From NCBI RefSeq assembly GCF_039522935.1, contig NZ_BAAAEI010000001.1:186001-250000 (forward strand): DNA of 64,000 bases, given 5' to 3'. Made by a program: the position numbers and the translations under genes. Position 1 is the first letter of the stretch, and each line of letters starts with the position of its first letter. Under the pieces are notes generated by a model. That model was given only the letters and a program-made list of their open reading frames with translations. It ran no database searches and was not told the DNA's origin. Source of the DNA: Bowmanella denitrificans. GTDB taxonomy: Bacteria; Pseudomonadota; Gammaproteobacteria; Enterobacterales; Alteromonadaceae. This document shows, piece after piece, positions 34,849 to 43,802 of this stretch.

Positions 34849-35550
34849 ATGGTACATGCGCTTGGTGTAGCACCGGTTAGGGTGCTGATTGTCGAAGACA
34901 ACCGCGACATATGCGAGAACATTGCCGGCTATCTTGAAAAGCATAGCTATGTGATGGATTTTGCCTATGACGGCATCAGCGCCATGTACCTGGCGTTAAC
35001 CAATACCTTCGATGTGATAGTGCTGGATCTGATGCTGCCGGGCATGGATGGCCTGAGTTTCTGCCACAAGCTGCGTGCCGATGCCAAAATCGAAACACCG
35101 GTGCTGATGCTCACGGCACGAGACACCCTCGACGATAAACTAAAAGGCTTTGCGGCAGGCGCCGATGATTATCTGGTAAAACCTTTCGCCTTACAGGAGC
35201 TACATGCGCGCCTGCAGGCTCTGTACAAACGTAGCCACGGCAAAACCGACTGTCTGTTAATGGTGGCGGATCTAACGCTGAACAAATCGACACTACAGGT
35301 CTGTCGGGCAGGAAGGCAGGTTGATCTTAACCCTGCGGGCATGAAATTACTACAGCGCCTGATGGAGCAGGCACCGTCTGTGGTGGCACGCGATGAACTT
35401 GAAACCTTGTTGTGGGCAGACGAACGCCCCGACGGCGATGCGCTGCGCTCGCATATGTATAAGTTGCGTCAGGCTATCGACCGGCCATTTGAGCGCCCGC
35501 TTATTCATACCGTGCATCGTATTGGTTATCGCATTGCAGAGGACGAATAG
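34849..35550 (+). CDS. OmpR family response regulator
   Basis: A 233-residue regulator. The receiver domain has the acidic pair in VEDNRD, the phosphorylated Asp in VIVLDLMLPGMDG (near residue 60), Thr in MLTARD and Lys in YLVKPF. A C-terminal winged helix follows (LRSHMYKLRQAIDRP, HTVHRIGYRI). It lies between the TonB receptor and the kinase gene, so it is the cognate partner of the kinase and the likely binder of the repeats at 32352. Confidence 0.92.
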   Translation: MVHALGVAPVRVLIVEDNRDICENIAGYLEKHSYVMDFAYDGISAMYLALTNTFDVIVLDLMLPGMDGLSFCHKLRADAKIETPVLMLTARDTLDDKLKGFAAGADDYLVKPFALQELHARLQALYKRSHGKTDCLLMVADLTLNKSTLQVCRAGRQVDLNPAGMKLLQRLMEQAPSVVARDELETLLWADERPDGDALRSHMYKLRQAIDRPFERPLIHTVHRIGYRIAEDE

Positions 35551-35626
35551 AAGCCGTGTATCTTTTATATGCGCACTCTGCTGGCGGTCATTTTATTGCC
35601 CGGCAAGGCAACAGGAGTGAAGTTTA

Positions 35627-36883
35627 GTGGGCCTGAATAAACCACAGCCTCTCAAAATGTATCGCCACAGTTTACGCAAGCGTGTCGCCATTGCCTTTGC
35701 CATCTGCGTTGCGGTACTCAGTTTGGCCTGGGGATTCGCATTCTTCGCCGCCATCAGGTTGAGTGAAGATCGGGTGCTAACCCAGCAGTTGCAGGTTGCC
35801 GCCAACAGCTATCCCGTTATACCAGCGAATCTGCGCGGCTACGATACGGTTACCAGCCTGCCGACATCGCTGCAGGCATGGGCACAATCAAATCCGGCGG
35901 AAGGGTTATACGAATTCGAAGCCGAAGAGTTGCATGTGGCGGTCATCGCTGGCGACAATCAACAACGGGCCTTTGTGGTGTTCGACGTTGCCGGGATTGA
36001 GGCGGCATCGTCAGAGGACTGGTGGTTGCTGCTGGTGATCAGCGCTGTTGTGGGTACCCTTGGTGTGCTGGGTTTCGGGCTGGGTGTGCTGGTCATGCGC
36101 CAGGCAGTTGCCCCGGTGGCGCAGCTGGCCACCGAAGTGGCAGAAATCGACGTACAACACCTGTCGGCTGAAGACTACAAACGCATAGAATCCAGCCGCT
36201 TTGGCGATGATGAAGTTGGCGTACTGGCAGCAACCATTGAGAGAACGCTTGAACGTATCAGCGCTTTTGTAACCAGGGAACGCTACTTTACCAGTTCCGC
36301 CAGCCACGAGCTGCGCACGCCTATCACTGTTATTACCGGCGCACTTGAGCTGCTGGAACACAGCGAATTATCATCCAGCGACAGAAAAGCGCTGGATAGG
36401 GTGCGCCGAGCCACCCTTGATATGAAAACCACCATTGACATGTTTTTATGCCTGGCCCGCGAAACTGACGACGGCTTATATCACCAGCAGTTTTTCGTCA
36501 CGCCGCTGGTGAGCAACGCCATAGACCAGCAGCGCCATCTGCTAAGTCGCAAGCAGATCGATGTTGACGTCGATCATCTGGCTAACCCAAGCATCAGCGG
36601 CCATCCGCAGGCTTTTGCTATCGCAGTGAATAATCTGGTACGTAATGCGTTCGAGCATACCCTCACCGGCCAGGGGCCCATCACGATTCGCATTAAAGAG
36701 CATGAGCTGTTAATCACCAACCAACTTGGCGGTGAGGCTGATGAGCAACATATGCCGACCGAGGCGTCACCGCAGGGCTATGGTCTGGGGCTGGGTATTG
36801 TACAACGATTGTGTGAGCGTAATGGCTGGTCGTTTTCACTGCACGCCGATGAAAAACGCGTGGTCGCCCGCCTTTCCTGGTAA
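35627..36883 (+). CDS. Sensor histidine kinase
   Basis: A 418-residue membrane kinase starting at GTG with AGGAG upstream. It has a transmembrane helix at about residues 22-45, a periplasmic sensor region of about 85 residues, a second helix (about 130-155), HAMP, HisKA with the phospho-acceptor in SASHELRTPITV, and HATPase with NNLVRNAFEHT and YGLGLGIVQRLC. It is the third gene of the TonB receptor/response regulator operon and probably senses a compound in the periplasm, possibly the receptor's cargo. Confidence 0.9.
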   Translation: MGLNKPQPLKMYRHSLRKRVAIAFAICVAVLSLAWGFAFFAAIRLSEDRVLTQQLQVAANSYPVIPANLRGYDTVTSLPTSLQAWAQSNPAEGLYEFEAEELHVAVIAGDNQQRAFVVFDVAGIEAASSEDWWLLLVISAVVGTLGVLGFGLGVLVMRQAVAPVAQLATEVAEIDVQHLSAEDYKRIESSRFGDDEVGVLAATIERTLERISAFVTRERYFTSSASHELRTPITVITGALELLEHSELSSSDRKALDRVRRATLDMKTTIDMFLCLARETDDGLYHQQFFVTPLVSNAIDQQRHLLSRKQIDVDVDHLANPSISGHPQAFAIAVNNLVRNAFEHTLTGQGPITIRIKEHELLITNQLGGEADEQHMPTEASPQGYGLGLGIVQRLCERNGWSFSLHADEKRVVARLSW

Positions 36884-36902
36884 CAACGCATCAGTTAAAA
36901 AA

Positions 36903-37702
36903 TACCAAAAAACACAGAGGCACAGAGAACACAGGGTGGTTGGGGGTTATGGCCACTCTGCGCGCTGTTCTTTGCGCCCTTAGCGTCTTTGCGAGAAGCC
37001 TTTGTTATTCACCGCCGAGACGCAGAGAACGCTGAGTTTTCAAGGGCATAGATTGAAAGATCTCCTGTTTTTCTCTGGGCCCTCCGCGGCTCTGCGGTGA
37101 AAATAAACTTGCTCAAAAGCATAAAAAACCACAGAGGCACGGAGAAACACAGAGTGGTTGAAGGTGGGTTACCGGCGGGCTTTTCTTTGCGGCCTTAGCG
37201 TCTTTGCGAGAAGCCTTTGTTATTCACCGCCGAGACGCAGAAGTATAAAAAACCACAGAGGCACGGAGAACACTGAGTGGTTGGGGGTTGTGGCCACTCT
37301 GCGCGCTGTTCTTTGCGCCCTTAGCGTCTTTGCGAGAAGCGTTAATTAATTCACCGCCGAGGTATGAAAAATACCTAGCTTTCAATAGCATAAAGTGAAG
37401 GTCTCCTGCTTTTCTCCGTGACCTCTGTGTCTCTGTGGTGAAAATAAATCTGCTCAAAAGCATAAAAAAACACAGAGGCACGGAGAACACTGAGTGGTTG
37501 GGGGTTATGGCCACTCTGCGCGCTGTTCTTTGCGTCTTAGCGTCTTTGCGAGAAGCCTTTGTTATTCACCGCCGAGGCGCAGAGAACGCTGAGTTTTCAA
37601 GGGCATAGATTAAAAGATCTCCTGCTCTTCTCCGTGACCTCTGTGTCTCTGTGGTGAAAATAAATTTGCTCAAAAGCATAAAAAACCACAGAGGTGCAAA
37701 GT
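36903..37702. repeat. Array of four CACAGAGG-type long palindromic repeats
   Basis: Four units, three of about 216-221 bases and one shortened to about 122 bases, begin at about 36905, 37127, 37249 and 37467, with a partial fifth at 37683. Each starts ACCACAGAGGCACGGAGAA or similar, contains GCGTCTTTGCGAGAAG and CACCGCCGAG, and, except in the short one, ends with the complement (CTCTGTGTCTCTGTGGTG) followed by GCTCAAAAGCATAAA. Units can fold end to end. A related array in the opposite orientation lies at 45240-45833. No gene is seen in 36884-37717. Confidence 0.85.
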
Positions 37703-37717
37703 TTCAGGTTAATAAGA

Positions 37718-38659
37718 TCAGGATACCTGGCGTCTGGCCGGACGACCAACCTGGGTACTGACAATGCTCAGTCGCCCCTGCCCCAAGCCTTTAATATGCA
37801 CTAAGCCGTCCATACGCAAGTGCTGAGGTTTGGCATAAATTTGTTCCATTTTGCTGAACGTTTTGGGCACAAAGCTCAGGTTTTTCAGCGTCAGGCTTTT
37901 ACGGGTTTGCTTATCCAGCAGCGTCATGGCCACGCTGGACATAATTTCCTGGCATTGGTCCATCATGGCTTTATTAACGGTTTTATCCGCCAGCATGCCA
38001 CTGATCTCTGCCAGTAATGACGGGCATTTTGCCGTTGCCAAGGTATAAGTACCGTGTAAATCAAGAATGCCCACCGCTCTTATTTTGCGGGTATCAGGGT
38101 CTTCAAATAAGGCCAGTAACAGTGGCAACAACTCTGGCGAGTAGGCTAAGGGTTCAACAGGGGTAAAGGTGACTTCAGCACTGAACATACCTTGCAGCAC
38201 AGTCTGTAGCTGCCGGGCATTAGGTAGGGCAACCCCATGGTCAACACCGGTCTGATTGTTGAGCATGCTTTCCGATTCTTCGGCCCCTTGTACCAGCGGC
38301 AACAACGCTTTGTGCAGGGCGGCATCTTCAAACGGCTTATTCAGAATAAATTTGGCACCTTCGGCCATGGCCTGGCCAACCAGTTGCTGGTTATTCTCGG
38401 TGGTGACAAACCCCACCTTGATGGGCAGGCGACGGCGATTGATTTCCTGCAGCAGTTCCAGGCCAGACATCATCGGCATATGCCAGTCAGATAACAAAAT
38501 ATCAGGCTGCCATTTACCGATCATTTCGAAGGCTTCTTTAGCACCACTGGCCAGTTCAATCTGCAACGTACGATAACCGAATTTCTCCAGGCCCCGACGT
38601 ACTATTGCCCGCATTGCCGCGCTGTCATCAACGATTAGGATCTTCAAAACAACATACAC
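37718..38659 (-). CDS. Response regulator with CheX-like C-terminal domain
   Basis: A 313-residue protein. The N-terminal CheY-like receiver (LKILIVDDSAAMR, phospho-Asp in LLSDWHMPMMSG, Lys in ILNKPFE) is followed from about residue 150 by a domain resembling the CheX/CheC-type phosphatase fold (GILDLHGTYTLATA, then a helix with NKAMMDQCQEIMSSV). It has no DNA-binding part, so it acts by protein contacts or phosphatase activity, perhaps in motility signalling. The start is uncertain: GTG at 38659 or TTG four codons later, without a clear ribosome site. Confidence 0.75.
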   Translation of the reverse strand: MYVVLKILIVDDSAAMRAIVRRGLEKFGYRTLQIELASGAKEAFEMIGKWQPDILLSDWHMPMMSGLELLQEINRRRLPIKVGFVTTENNQQLVGQAMAEGAKFILNKPFEDAALHKALLPLVQGAEESESMLNNQTGVDHGVALPNARQLQTVLQGMFSAEVTFTPVEPLAYSPELLPLLLALFEDPDTRKIRAVGILDLHGTYTLATAKCPSLLAEISGMLADKTVNKAMMDQCQEIMSSVAMTLLDKQTRKSLTLKNLSFVPKTFSKMEQIYAKPQHLRMDGLVHIKGLGQGRLSIVSTQVGRPARRQVS

Positions 38660-38769
38660 AAAATTAACTACTGGGCGACATTATATGCACTTTTTTTACC
38701 TTCCCATAAGCAAAAATAACGCTAATATCCATATTCTATCGTTTATCCCTATATTAAAAATGTAAACAC

Positions 38770-39600
38770 ATGTGGTCACTTGAAAACTTGTTTCGTTCCG
38801 ATGTCTGGAAAATTCTCGCTATTGATTTGGGATTACTGACCATTGGCGGCTGGTTTGTGATTATCTGGATGATTATTCGCGAATGCCGGTTGTTGTTTGG
38901 TCAAACTCAGCGCCAGGATAATCAGGCGGTCAGTCAGGCCCTGGCTTTCTGTCAGACCGCCGTGGATAACGCCCTCGAGCGCTTTAACCGCCAGGCAGAA
39001 TTGCTCAGCGAAGTACTGAAAGTACATGAGTCTCTGGAAAAACAAACGCGGGATATCCGCTTGGATAGCCAGGGTGACAGCCAAGCAAGCAATCCCGAGC
39101 AAGACCAGAAACTGGAAGAGTTGACGACCAATTTAAAAAAATCTCATGCCTTAATCCGTAAATTACGTACAGACTTGGATCAAAGCCAGAGTCGCCTCAA
39201 ACAAACCAAACAAAAACTCTTTGAACAATTTAGCAAGCTGGATGAAGTGACCAGAGAGAATGCTCAGATACGCGCTAAAGTTGAAGAGTTACAACAAGAT
39301 ATGTCTGAAAGCATTACATACGAGGAGTTTGAGCAGGCCAATGAGCAATTCGCCATGGAACGCGAGCGCCTGCAAGAAATGGCCAACAAATATCGCGATG
39401 AAGTGGCCAGACTGAATCAACGCCTGATTCAGTCTGCACCAAATCAAACTGAACTGGGCAGGCTTAAGCAGCAATCGAAGGAAGCACAGGACAAACTATC
39501 GCAAAAAGAGCAGGAGCTATACCATATCAAGCGCGAGAAGGAATTCCTGGAAGGTAAATATCTCGAGCTGTTAAACCAGATTGAAGACCCACCTGCTTGA
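38770..39600 (+). CDS. Single-pass membrane protein with long coiled coil, unknown
   Basis: A 276-residue protein. One N-terminal transmembrane helix (about residues 14-36, ILAIDLGLLTIGGWFVIIWM) is followed by about 230 residues of heptad-rich, Glu/Gln/Lys-rich sequence forming a long cytoplasmic coiled coil (LKQTKQKLFEQFSKLDEV, LKQQSKEAQDKLSQKEQEL). It is divergent from the CheY-CheX gene and convergent with the small XRE gene. Function is unknown; the shape suits a scaffold or cell-envelope organising protein. Confidence 0.78.
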   Translation: MWSLENLFRSDVWKILAIDLGLLTIGGWFVIIWMIIRECRLLFGQTQRQDNQAVSQALAFCQTAVDNALERFNRQAELLSEVLKVHESLEKQTRDIRLDSQGDSQASNPEQDQKLEELTTNLKKSHALIRKLRTDLDQSQSRLKQTKQKLFEQFSKLDEVTRENAQIRAKVEELQQDMSESITYEEFEQANEQFAMERERLQEMANKYRDEVARLNQRLIQSAPNQTELGRLKQQSKEAQDKLSQKEQELYHIKREKEFLEGKYLELLNQIEDPPA

Positions 39601-39606
39601 GAATTG

Positions 39607-39636
39607 CCTGATGGCGTAGCAGCCTACTCCATCAGG
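39607..39636. terminator. Stem-loop between convergent genes
   Basis: CCTGATGG and CCATCAGG form an eight-base stem at the junction of the convergent coiled-coil and XRE genes. There is no clear T-tract, so terminator function is uncertain. Confidence 0.4.
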
Positions 39637-39830
39637 GTAAAAATACTCTCAACCGGCACATCAAAGAAACGGGCCATTTTTAAGGCAATGACCACCGAGG
39701 GTGTAAAGCGCCCGGTTTCCACTGTGCTGATGGTCTTGCGCGATACGCCAATGGCATCAGCCAGTTCCTGCTGCGACACCTTACGCTGGGTACGCAGCTT
39801 GTGAATATGGTTGTCCAGTTGCTCATTCAT
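39624..39830 (-). CDS. Small XRE/Cro-type transcriptional regulator
   Basis: A 68-residue protein that is almost entirely a helix-turn-helix domain (RKVSQQELADAIGVSRKTISTVETG). It ends with VPVESIFTLME, the usual closing of this short regulator family. Its first eight bases overlap the end of the membrane-protein gene before it, so the two are co-translated. It is the probable binder of the three TGATACCC repeats upstream of the pair. Confidence 0.88.
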   Translation of the reverse strand: MNEQLDNHIHKLRTQRKVSQQELADAIGVSRKTISTVETGRFTPSVVIALKMARFFDVPVESIFTLME

Positions 39831-40263
39831 TCTCGGCCCTCAAGCCTTTCAGTACAGGCAGTGCATAGGCAATAAGCAACACCGCACCCAATGCTGCGCT
39901 GATACCTTGCCCGGAAACCAGTTTGTCGCCTGATGTAGCGCCAAAGGTCGCCCCCAGTGCTATCGAAATCATCAGAAAGGCATGCTTACAGGCACGTTGA
40001 TGAAGGTGGTTGGCAAATTCATCCTGAAATTCGCCGTACCAGACGGCCGTTTTAATATTGCCAAAGCAATCACGTATGGTGACTAACATACAAACAAGCG
40101 CTGCCAGTACGGTGGCCGCATATAACCAGTTGGCGAATGCAATATCAAACCATTTATCCAGGCAGACAATAACCAGCACTGCAGCCATAACCAGGCTGCA
40201 GATGGCATTACGCTTAAGATACTGTTGCTCACGTTCATAGAGGGAAGTGGCTTTATTTGGCAT
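39823..40263 (-). CDS. Four-helix membrane protein partnered with XRE regulator
   Basis: A 146-residue integral membrane protein with about four hydrophobic helices (for example ICSLVMAAVLVIVCL, LYAATVLAALVCMLVTI, HAFLMISIALGATFGA, GAVLLIAYALPVL). The longer open frame is trimmed to the ATG at 40263, which has GGAAACAG before it. Membrane-protein plus short XRE regulator pairs are common in bacteria, with unknown function. A regulatory repeat array lies directly upstream. Confidence 0.75.
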   Translation of the reverse strand: MPNKATSLYEREQQYLKRNAICSLVMAAVLVIVCLDKWFDIAFANWLYAATVLAALVCMLVTIRDCFGNIKTAVWYGEFQDEFANHLHQRACKHAFLMISIALGATFGATSGDKLVSGQGISAALGAVLLIAYALPVLKGLRAENE

Positions 40264-40294
40264 ATTCTGTTTCCTTTTCAATAATGTTGTTATT

Positions 40295-40342
40295 TGATAC
40301 CCCTGGGTAACCTTTGATACCCAAGATAAACAAATGATACCC
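40295..40342 (-). promoter_or_regulatory. Three TGATACCC direct repeats at 20-bp spacing
   Basis: TGATACCC occurs at 40295, 40315 and 40335, exactly 20 bases apart (two helical turns), directly upstream of the membrane/XRE operon and in the divergent region shared with the S9 peptidase. GGGTAAC/GGTTAC elements lie between. It is the likely operator of the XRE regulator at 39624-39830. Confidence 0.6.
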
Positions 40343-40448
40343 AAAGGTTACACTAAGGCAAGTTTTATTTTCAGACAGCAATAGCTTGACTAAGCCGGTC
40401 AGTATTTATACAAAACCTTGTGGAACTGCAAAAAATACAAGGATCACT

Positions 40449-42368
40449 ATGAAACCCCGTCACTATTGGTCTGCCCTTTGCTTGAGTGCGGCCTTGCTGG
40501 TCGGCTGTCAGAGCACCAAAACACCAGCACCCCAACCCAATGCCGTACAAGTACAACCTGTGCAAATCCCTCAATACAGCGCGCAAAGCTTTTTTGATAC
40601 GGTGACGCTGTATGGCTCATCCATCAACCACAGCAACAGCCAGGTGCTGGTCAGCAGTGATGCCAGTGGGGTATTTAATGTCTACAGTTACCCGCTGGAT
40701 GGCAGTGCGCCTACTCAGTTAACCCATTCCAACACCAATGCCATCAGCGCTGTCAGTTGGTTCCCCGCGGATAACCGCGCACTCTATACCTCAGATCAGG
40801 GCGGTAACGAGCTGCATCATCTCTATGTGCTGGAAGAAGACGGCAGTAGCCGGGATATCACCCCAGGGGAAAAGCTCAAAGCGCAGTTTATGGGCTGGCA
40901 TCAGGACGATATTCATTTTTATGTGGCCACCAATGAACGGGATGCCAAGGCTTTTGATCTGTACCGTTACGACAGCGAAGACTACGGTCGCACTATGGTG
41001 TTTGAAAACATTCAGGGCTGGGAGCTGGGCGACATCAGTAACAATGGAAACTGGCTGGCGTTGATGAAAGTGCATAGTAATGCCGATGACGATATTTATG
41101 TGGCTAACCTGCAACAGCCTGCCGCACCACCTCTGCATATCACCCCCCACCAGGGTAGAGTGAGTCACACCGTGTTTAGCTTTACCCCAGACAGCGATGA
41201 GTTAATTTACGGTAGCAACGCCCAGGGGGAATTTACCCAGGCCTGGTCCTATAACCTGTTGTCCGGCCACCGCCAGTTGCACTATGCCGATAACTGGGAT
41301 GTATCCTTTGTGTACTTCTCAAAAAACGGTCGTTATCAGGTTGTCGGGGTTAATGCCGATGCCCAGACCAAGCTGTCTATTCTGGACACCCATAGTGGCA
41401 AACAATTACTGTTACCAACCCTGCCAGCAGGCGATCTACGCGGTGTGAACTTCAGCCGTGACGAACAGCACATGGTGTTTTACGTCAATTCGGATATTTC
41501 CCCATCTAACCTGTTTAGCTGGCAGCTTGGCAGCCCAGCGGCCAAACAGCTGAGTCAGTCGCTAAATCCACACATTGATGCTGCCAATCTGGTCAGCAGC
41601 GAGGTGGTGCGTTACCCGAGTTTCGATGGCCTGACTATCCCCGCCATTCAATTTAAACCGCAGCAGGCCAGCGCCAACCATAAAGTACCAGCCATACTCT
41701 TTATTCATGGTGGACCGGGCGGACAAACCCGCAAAGGATACAGCGCCTTGATTCAACACTTGGTCAATCATGGCTATGCAGTACTTGGGGTAAACAACCG
41801 CGGGTCATCGGGTTATGGTAAAACCTTCTTTCATCTGGATGACAAACGCCATGGCGAGGACGACTTACAGGACATAGTGTATGGCAAAAAGTATCTGCAA
41901 AGTCTGGATTGGGTGGATGGCGAACGCATCGCGGTGATGGGTGGTAGCTATGGCGGCTACCTGACCATGGCCGCCATGGCCTTTACCGATGAGTTTAAGC
42001 TGGGCATCAACATTTTCGGCGTAACGAACTGGGTACGTACATTGGAAAGCATTCCGCCCTGGTGGGAAAGTTTTCGCCAGGCTTTGTATGACGAACTGGG
42101 CGATCCGGCCACCGATAAGGAGCGATTAACCCGCATTTCTCCGTTGTTCCATGCAGATAAGATTAAACACCCGGTGTTGGTGGTGCAGGGCGCTAATGAT
42201 CCCAGAGTATTGCAGGTAGAAAGCGACGAAATGGTGGAAGCCATACGCGCGAATAATGTGCCGGTGGAATATGTGTTGTTCGCCGACGAAGGCCATGGCT
42301 TTCGCAGCAAGGCCAACCGTATCACAGCGCAACAGGCCTATTTGCAGTTTTTGCAAACCCATCTGTAA
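40449..42368 (+). CDS. S9 family prolyl oligopeptidase, lipoprotein
   Basis: A 639-residue serine peptidase. The N-terminus is a lipoprotein signal with the lipobox LLVGC (Cys20). A beta-propeller follows (about residues 50-380), then an alpha/beta-hydrolase domain with the nucleophile in GGSYGGYLTM, the acid in GANDPRV and His in DEGHGF. This fits the acylaminoacyl-peptidase/DPP-like S9 group, tethered to a membrane facing the periplasm. The open frame begins at 40386, but ATG 40449 with AAGGATC starts the signal peptide. A hairpin terminator follows. Confidence 0.9.
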   Translation: MKPRHYWSALCLSAALLVGCQSTKTPAPQPNAVQVQPVQIPQYSAQSFFDTVTLYGSSINHSNSQVLVSSDASGVFNVYSYPLDGSAPTQLTHSNTNAISAVSWFPADNRALYTSDQGGNELHHLYVLEEDGSSRDITPGEKLKAQFMGWHQDDIHFYVATNERDAKAFDLYRYDSEDYGRTMVFENIQGWELGDISNNGNWLALMKVHSNADDDIYVANLQQPAAPPLHITPHQGRVSHTVFSFTPDSDELIYGSNAQGEFTQAWSYNLLSGHRQLHYADNWDVSFVYFSKNGRYQVVGVNADAQTKLSILDTHSGKQLLLPTLPAGDLRGVNFSRDEQHMVFYVNSDISPSNLFSWQLGSPAAKQLSQSLNPHIDAANLVSSEVVRYPSFDGLTIPAIQFKPQQASANHKVPAILFIHGGPGGQTRKGYSALIQHLVNHGYAVLGVNNRGSSGYGKTFFHLDDKRHGEDDLQDIVYGKKYLQSLDWVDGERIAVMGGSYGGYLTMAAMAFTDEFKLGINIFGVTNWVRTLESIPPWWESFRQALYDELGDPATDKERLTRISPLFHADKIKHPVLVVQGANDPRVLQVESDEMVEAIRANNVPVEYVLFADEGHGFRSKANRITAQQAYLQFLQTHL

Positions 42369-42382
42369 CCAGCAGTGTGCAT

Positions 42383-42404
42383 GGCCCGCAATGGCGGGCC
42401 TTGT
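42383..42404 (+). terminator. Probable terminator after S9 peptidase gene
   Basis: GGCCCGC and GCGGGCC form a seven-base GC stem with a four-base loop, followed by TTGTGTTT. It separates the peptidase from the DUF2254 gene. Confidence 0.6.
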
Positions 42405-42451
42405 GTTTATGTTATGCTGCGACGCATATTCTCCAGCCATAAGGACGCACC

Positions 42452-43711
42452 ATGGTCAGCCGTATGACATTCTGGGCCAACCGACTGTCTGAACGTTTGT
42501 GGGTGCGCCCACTGTTAATGTGTCTGCTGTCGGTGATTGCTGCATTTACCGCCCAGTGGCTGGGTAGCGGCGGCCTGGCGGTTTACCTGCCCACCATCAG
42601 TCGTGACAGCCTGGAAACCCTGTTGTCGATCATGTCATCCAGCATGCTGGTGATTGCAACCTTCTGTGTCGGTTCTATGGTGGCGGCTTATGCCAGTGCC
42701 GGCACCAGTGCCACCCCGCGTTCCTTTGCGTTAGTGATTGCCGATGATGTGTCGCAAAACGCGCTGGCCACCTTTATCGGCGCCTTTATCTTCAGCGTTG
42801 TGGCCATAGTGGCGGTAAAAAACAACTTTTATCAACAAGGCGGCCACTTTGTGTTGTTTTGCATGACGCTGTTGGTATTAGCCGCGGTGATTGTCACTTT
42901 TGTACACTGGGTTGACCGTATCGCCAGACTGGGCCGGGTTAATTCCACCATAGAAAAAATAGAGGCAGCCACCGCCAAAGCGTTGGCTCACCGCAAACAA
43001 GCGCCGCTGTTAGGCGGCATTGCCATAGGGGAATTATCCGGCCCGCTCGTAGACATTCATGCCAGCAGCCCTGGCTATATTCAGCGTATTGAAATGGCCA
43101 GCTTACAAAAGCAGGCTGAGCTGCAACAGGCCATCGTCAGATTACAGGTGGTACCGGGCAGTTTTGTTTTCCCAGGCCAGGTGCTTTTACAAGTGAGCGG
43201 CGCCAACTCATTAGATGAAAGCTGTGTCAGTGCCTTACAGAATGCCTTTGTACTGGGCAGGAGCCGGACCTTTATTGAGGACCCCAGGTTTGGTCTGGTG
43301 GTGCTGTCGCAGGTGGCATGTAAAGCCCTGTCCCCGGCAGTTAACGACCCTGGCACCGCCATTGACGTACTATCCAGTTTCGCCCGTTTGTTCAGCCAGT
43401 GGAGCGAACCACTGCCGATGGAAGCACTTGCACCCTGTAAATTTGATAAAATTCAGGTCCCGCAATTGGCCATAATGGAAATGTTCGACGACGCCTTTAA
43501 TGCCATTGGCCGTGATGGTGCCGGCTGTATCGAAGTGGTGCTTAAACTGCAGAAAACCCTGGCATCGCTGGCTGACTGCCCTGTGCCCGGAATGCGTGAA
43601 GCGGCCCTTCATCATGCCAGTAAGGCGCTGACCCGCTCTGATGCATGCTTGACACTGCAAGAGGACAAACAGCAGGCTAAAGCCGCGGCGGCCTTTCTGT
43701 CAGACAAGTAA
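42452..43711 (+). CDS. DUF2254 family membrane protein
   Basis: A 419-residue protein with four N-terminal transmembrane helices (about residues 17-40, 55-80, 103-125 and 130-152). A soluble C-terminal domain follows with SPAVNDPGTAIDVLSSF, a conserved signature of DUF2254 proteins. AAGGA lies before the ATG. The function is unknown. It stands between the S9 peptidase and aldehyde dehydrogenase genes, with about 90 bases on its downstream side. Confidence 0.85.
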   Translation: MVSRMTFWANRLSERLWVRPLLMCLLSVIAAFTAQWLGSGGLAVYLPTISRDSLETLLSIMSSSMLVIATFCVGSMVAAYASAGTSATPRSFALVIADDVSQNALATFIGAFIFSVVAIVAVKNNFYQQGGHFVLFCMTLLVLAAVIVTFVHWVDRIARLGRVNSTIEKIEAATAKALAHRKQAPLLGGIAIGELSGPLVDIHASSPGYIQRIEMASLQKQAELQQAIVRLQVVPGSFVFPGQVLLQVSGANSLDESCVSALQNAFVLGRSRTFIEDPRFGLVVLSQVACKALSPAVNDPGTAIDVLSSFARLFSQWSEPLPMEALAPCKFDKIQVPQLAIMEMFDDAFNAIGRDGAGCIEVVLKLQKTLASLADCPVPGMREAALHHASKALTRSDACLTLQEDKQQAKAAAAFLSDK

Positions 43712-43802
43712 TTGGACATAAGACCAATAACAGTTACCCGCCACTTGTTCCATTGCAGGGAATAGCATAATGTAAACACCTGTTTGAACTGCGGAGACAA
43801 CT

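Noticed and set aside
36905..37715. CACAGAGG repeat units considered as a CRISPR array
   Set aside because: Units are about 122-220 bases, palindromic along their length and lack unique spacers of uniform size; no cas genes are present.
40380..40440. A sigma-70 promoter TTGACT/TATACA before the S9 peptidase
   Set aside because: The spacer is only 15 bases and alternatives are equally good, so no promoter was called.
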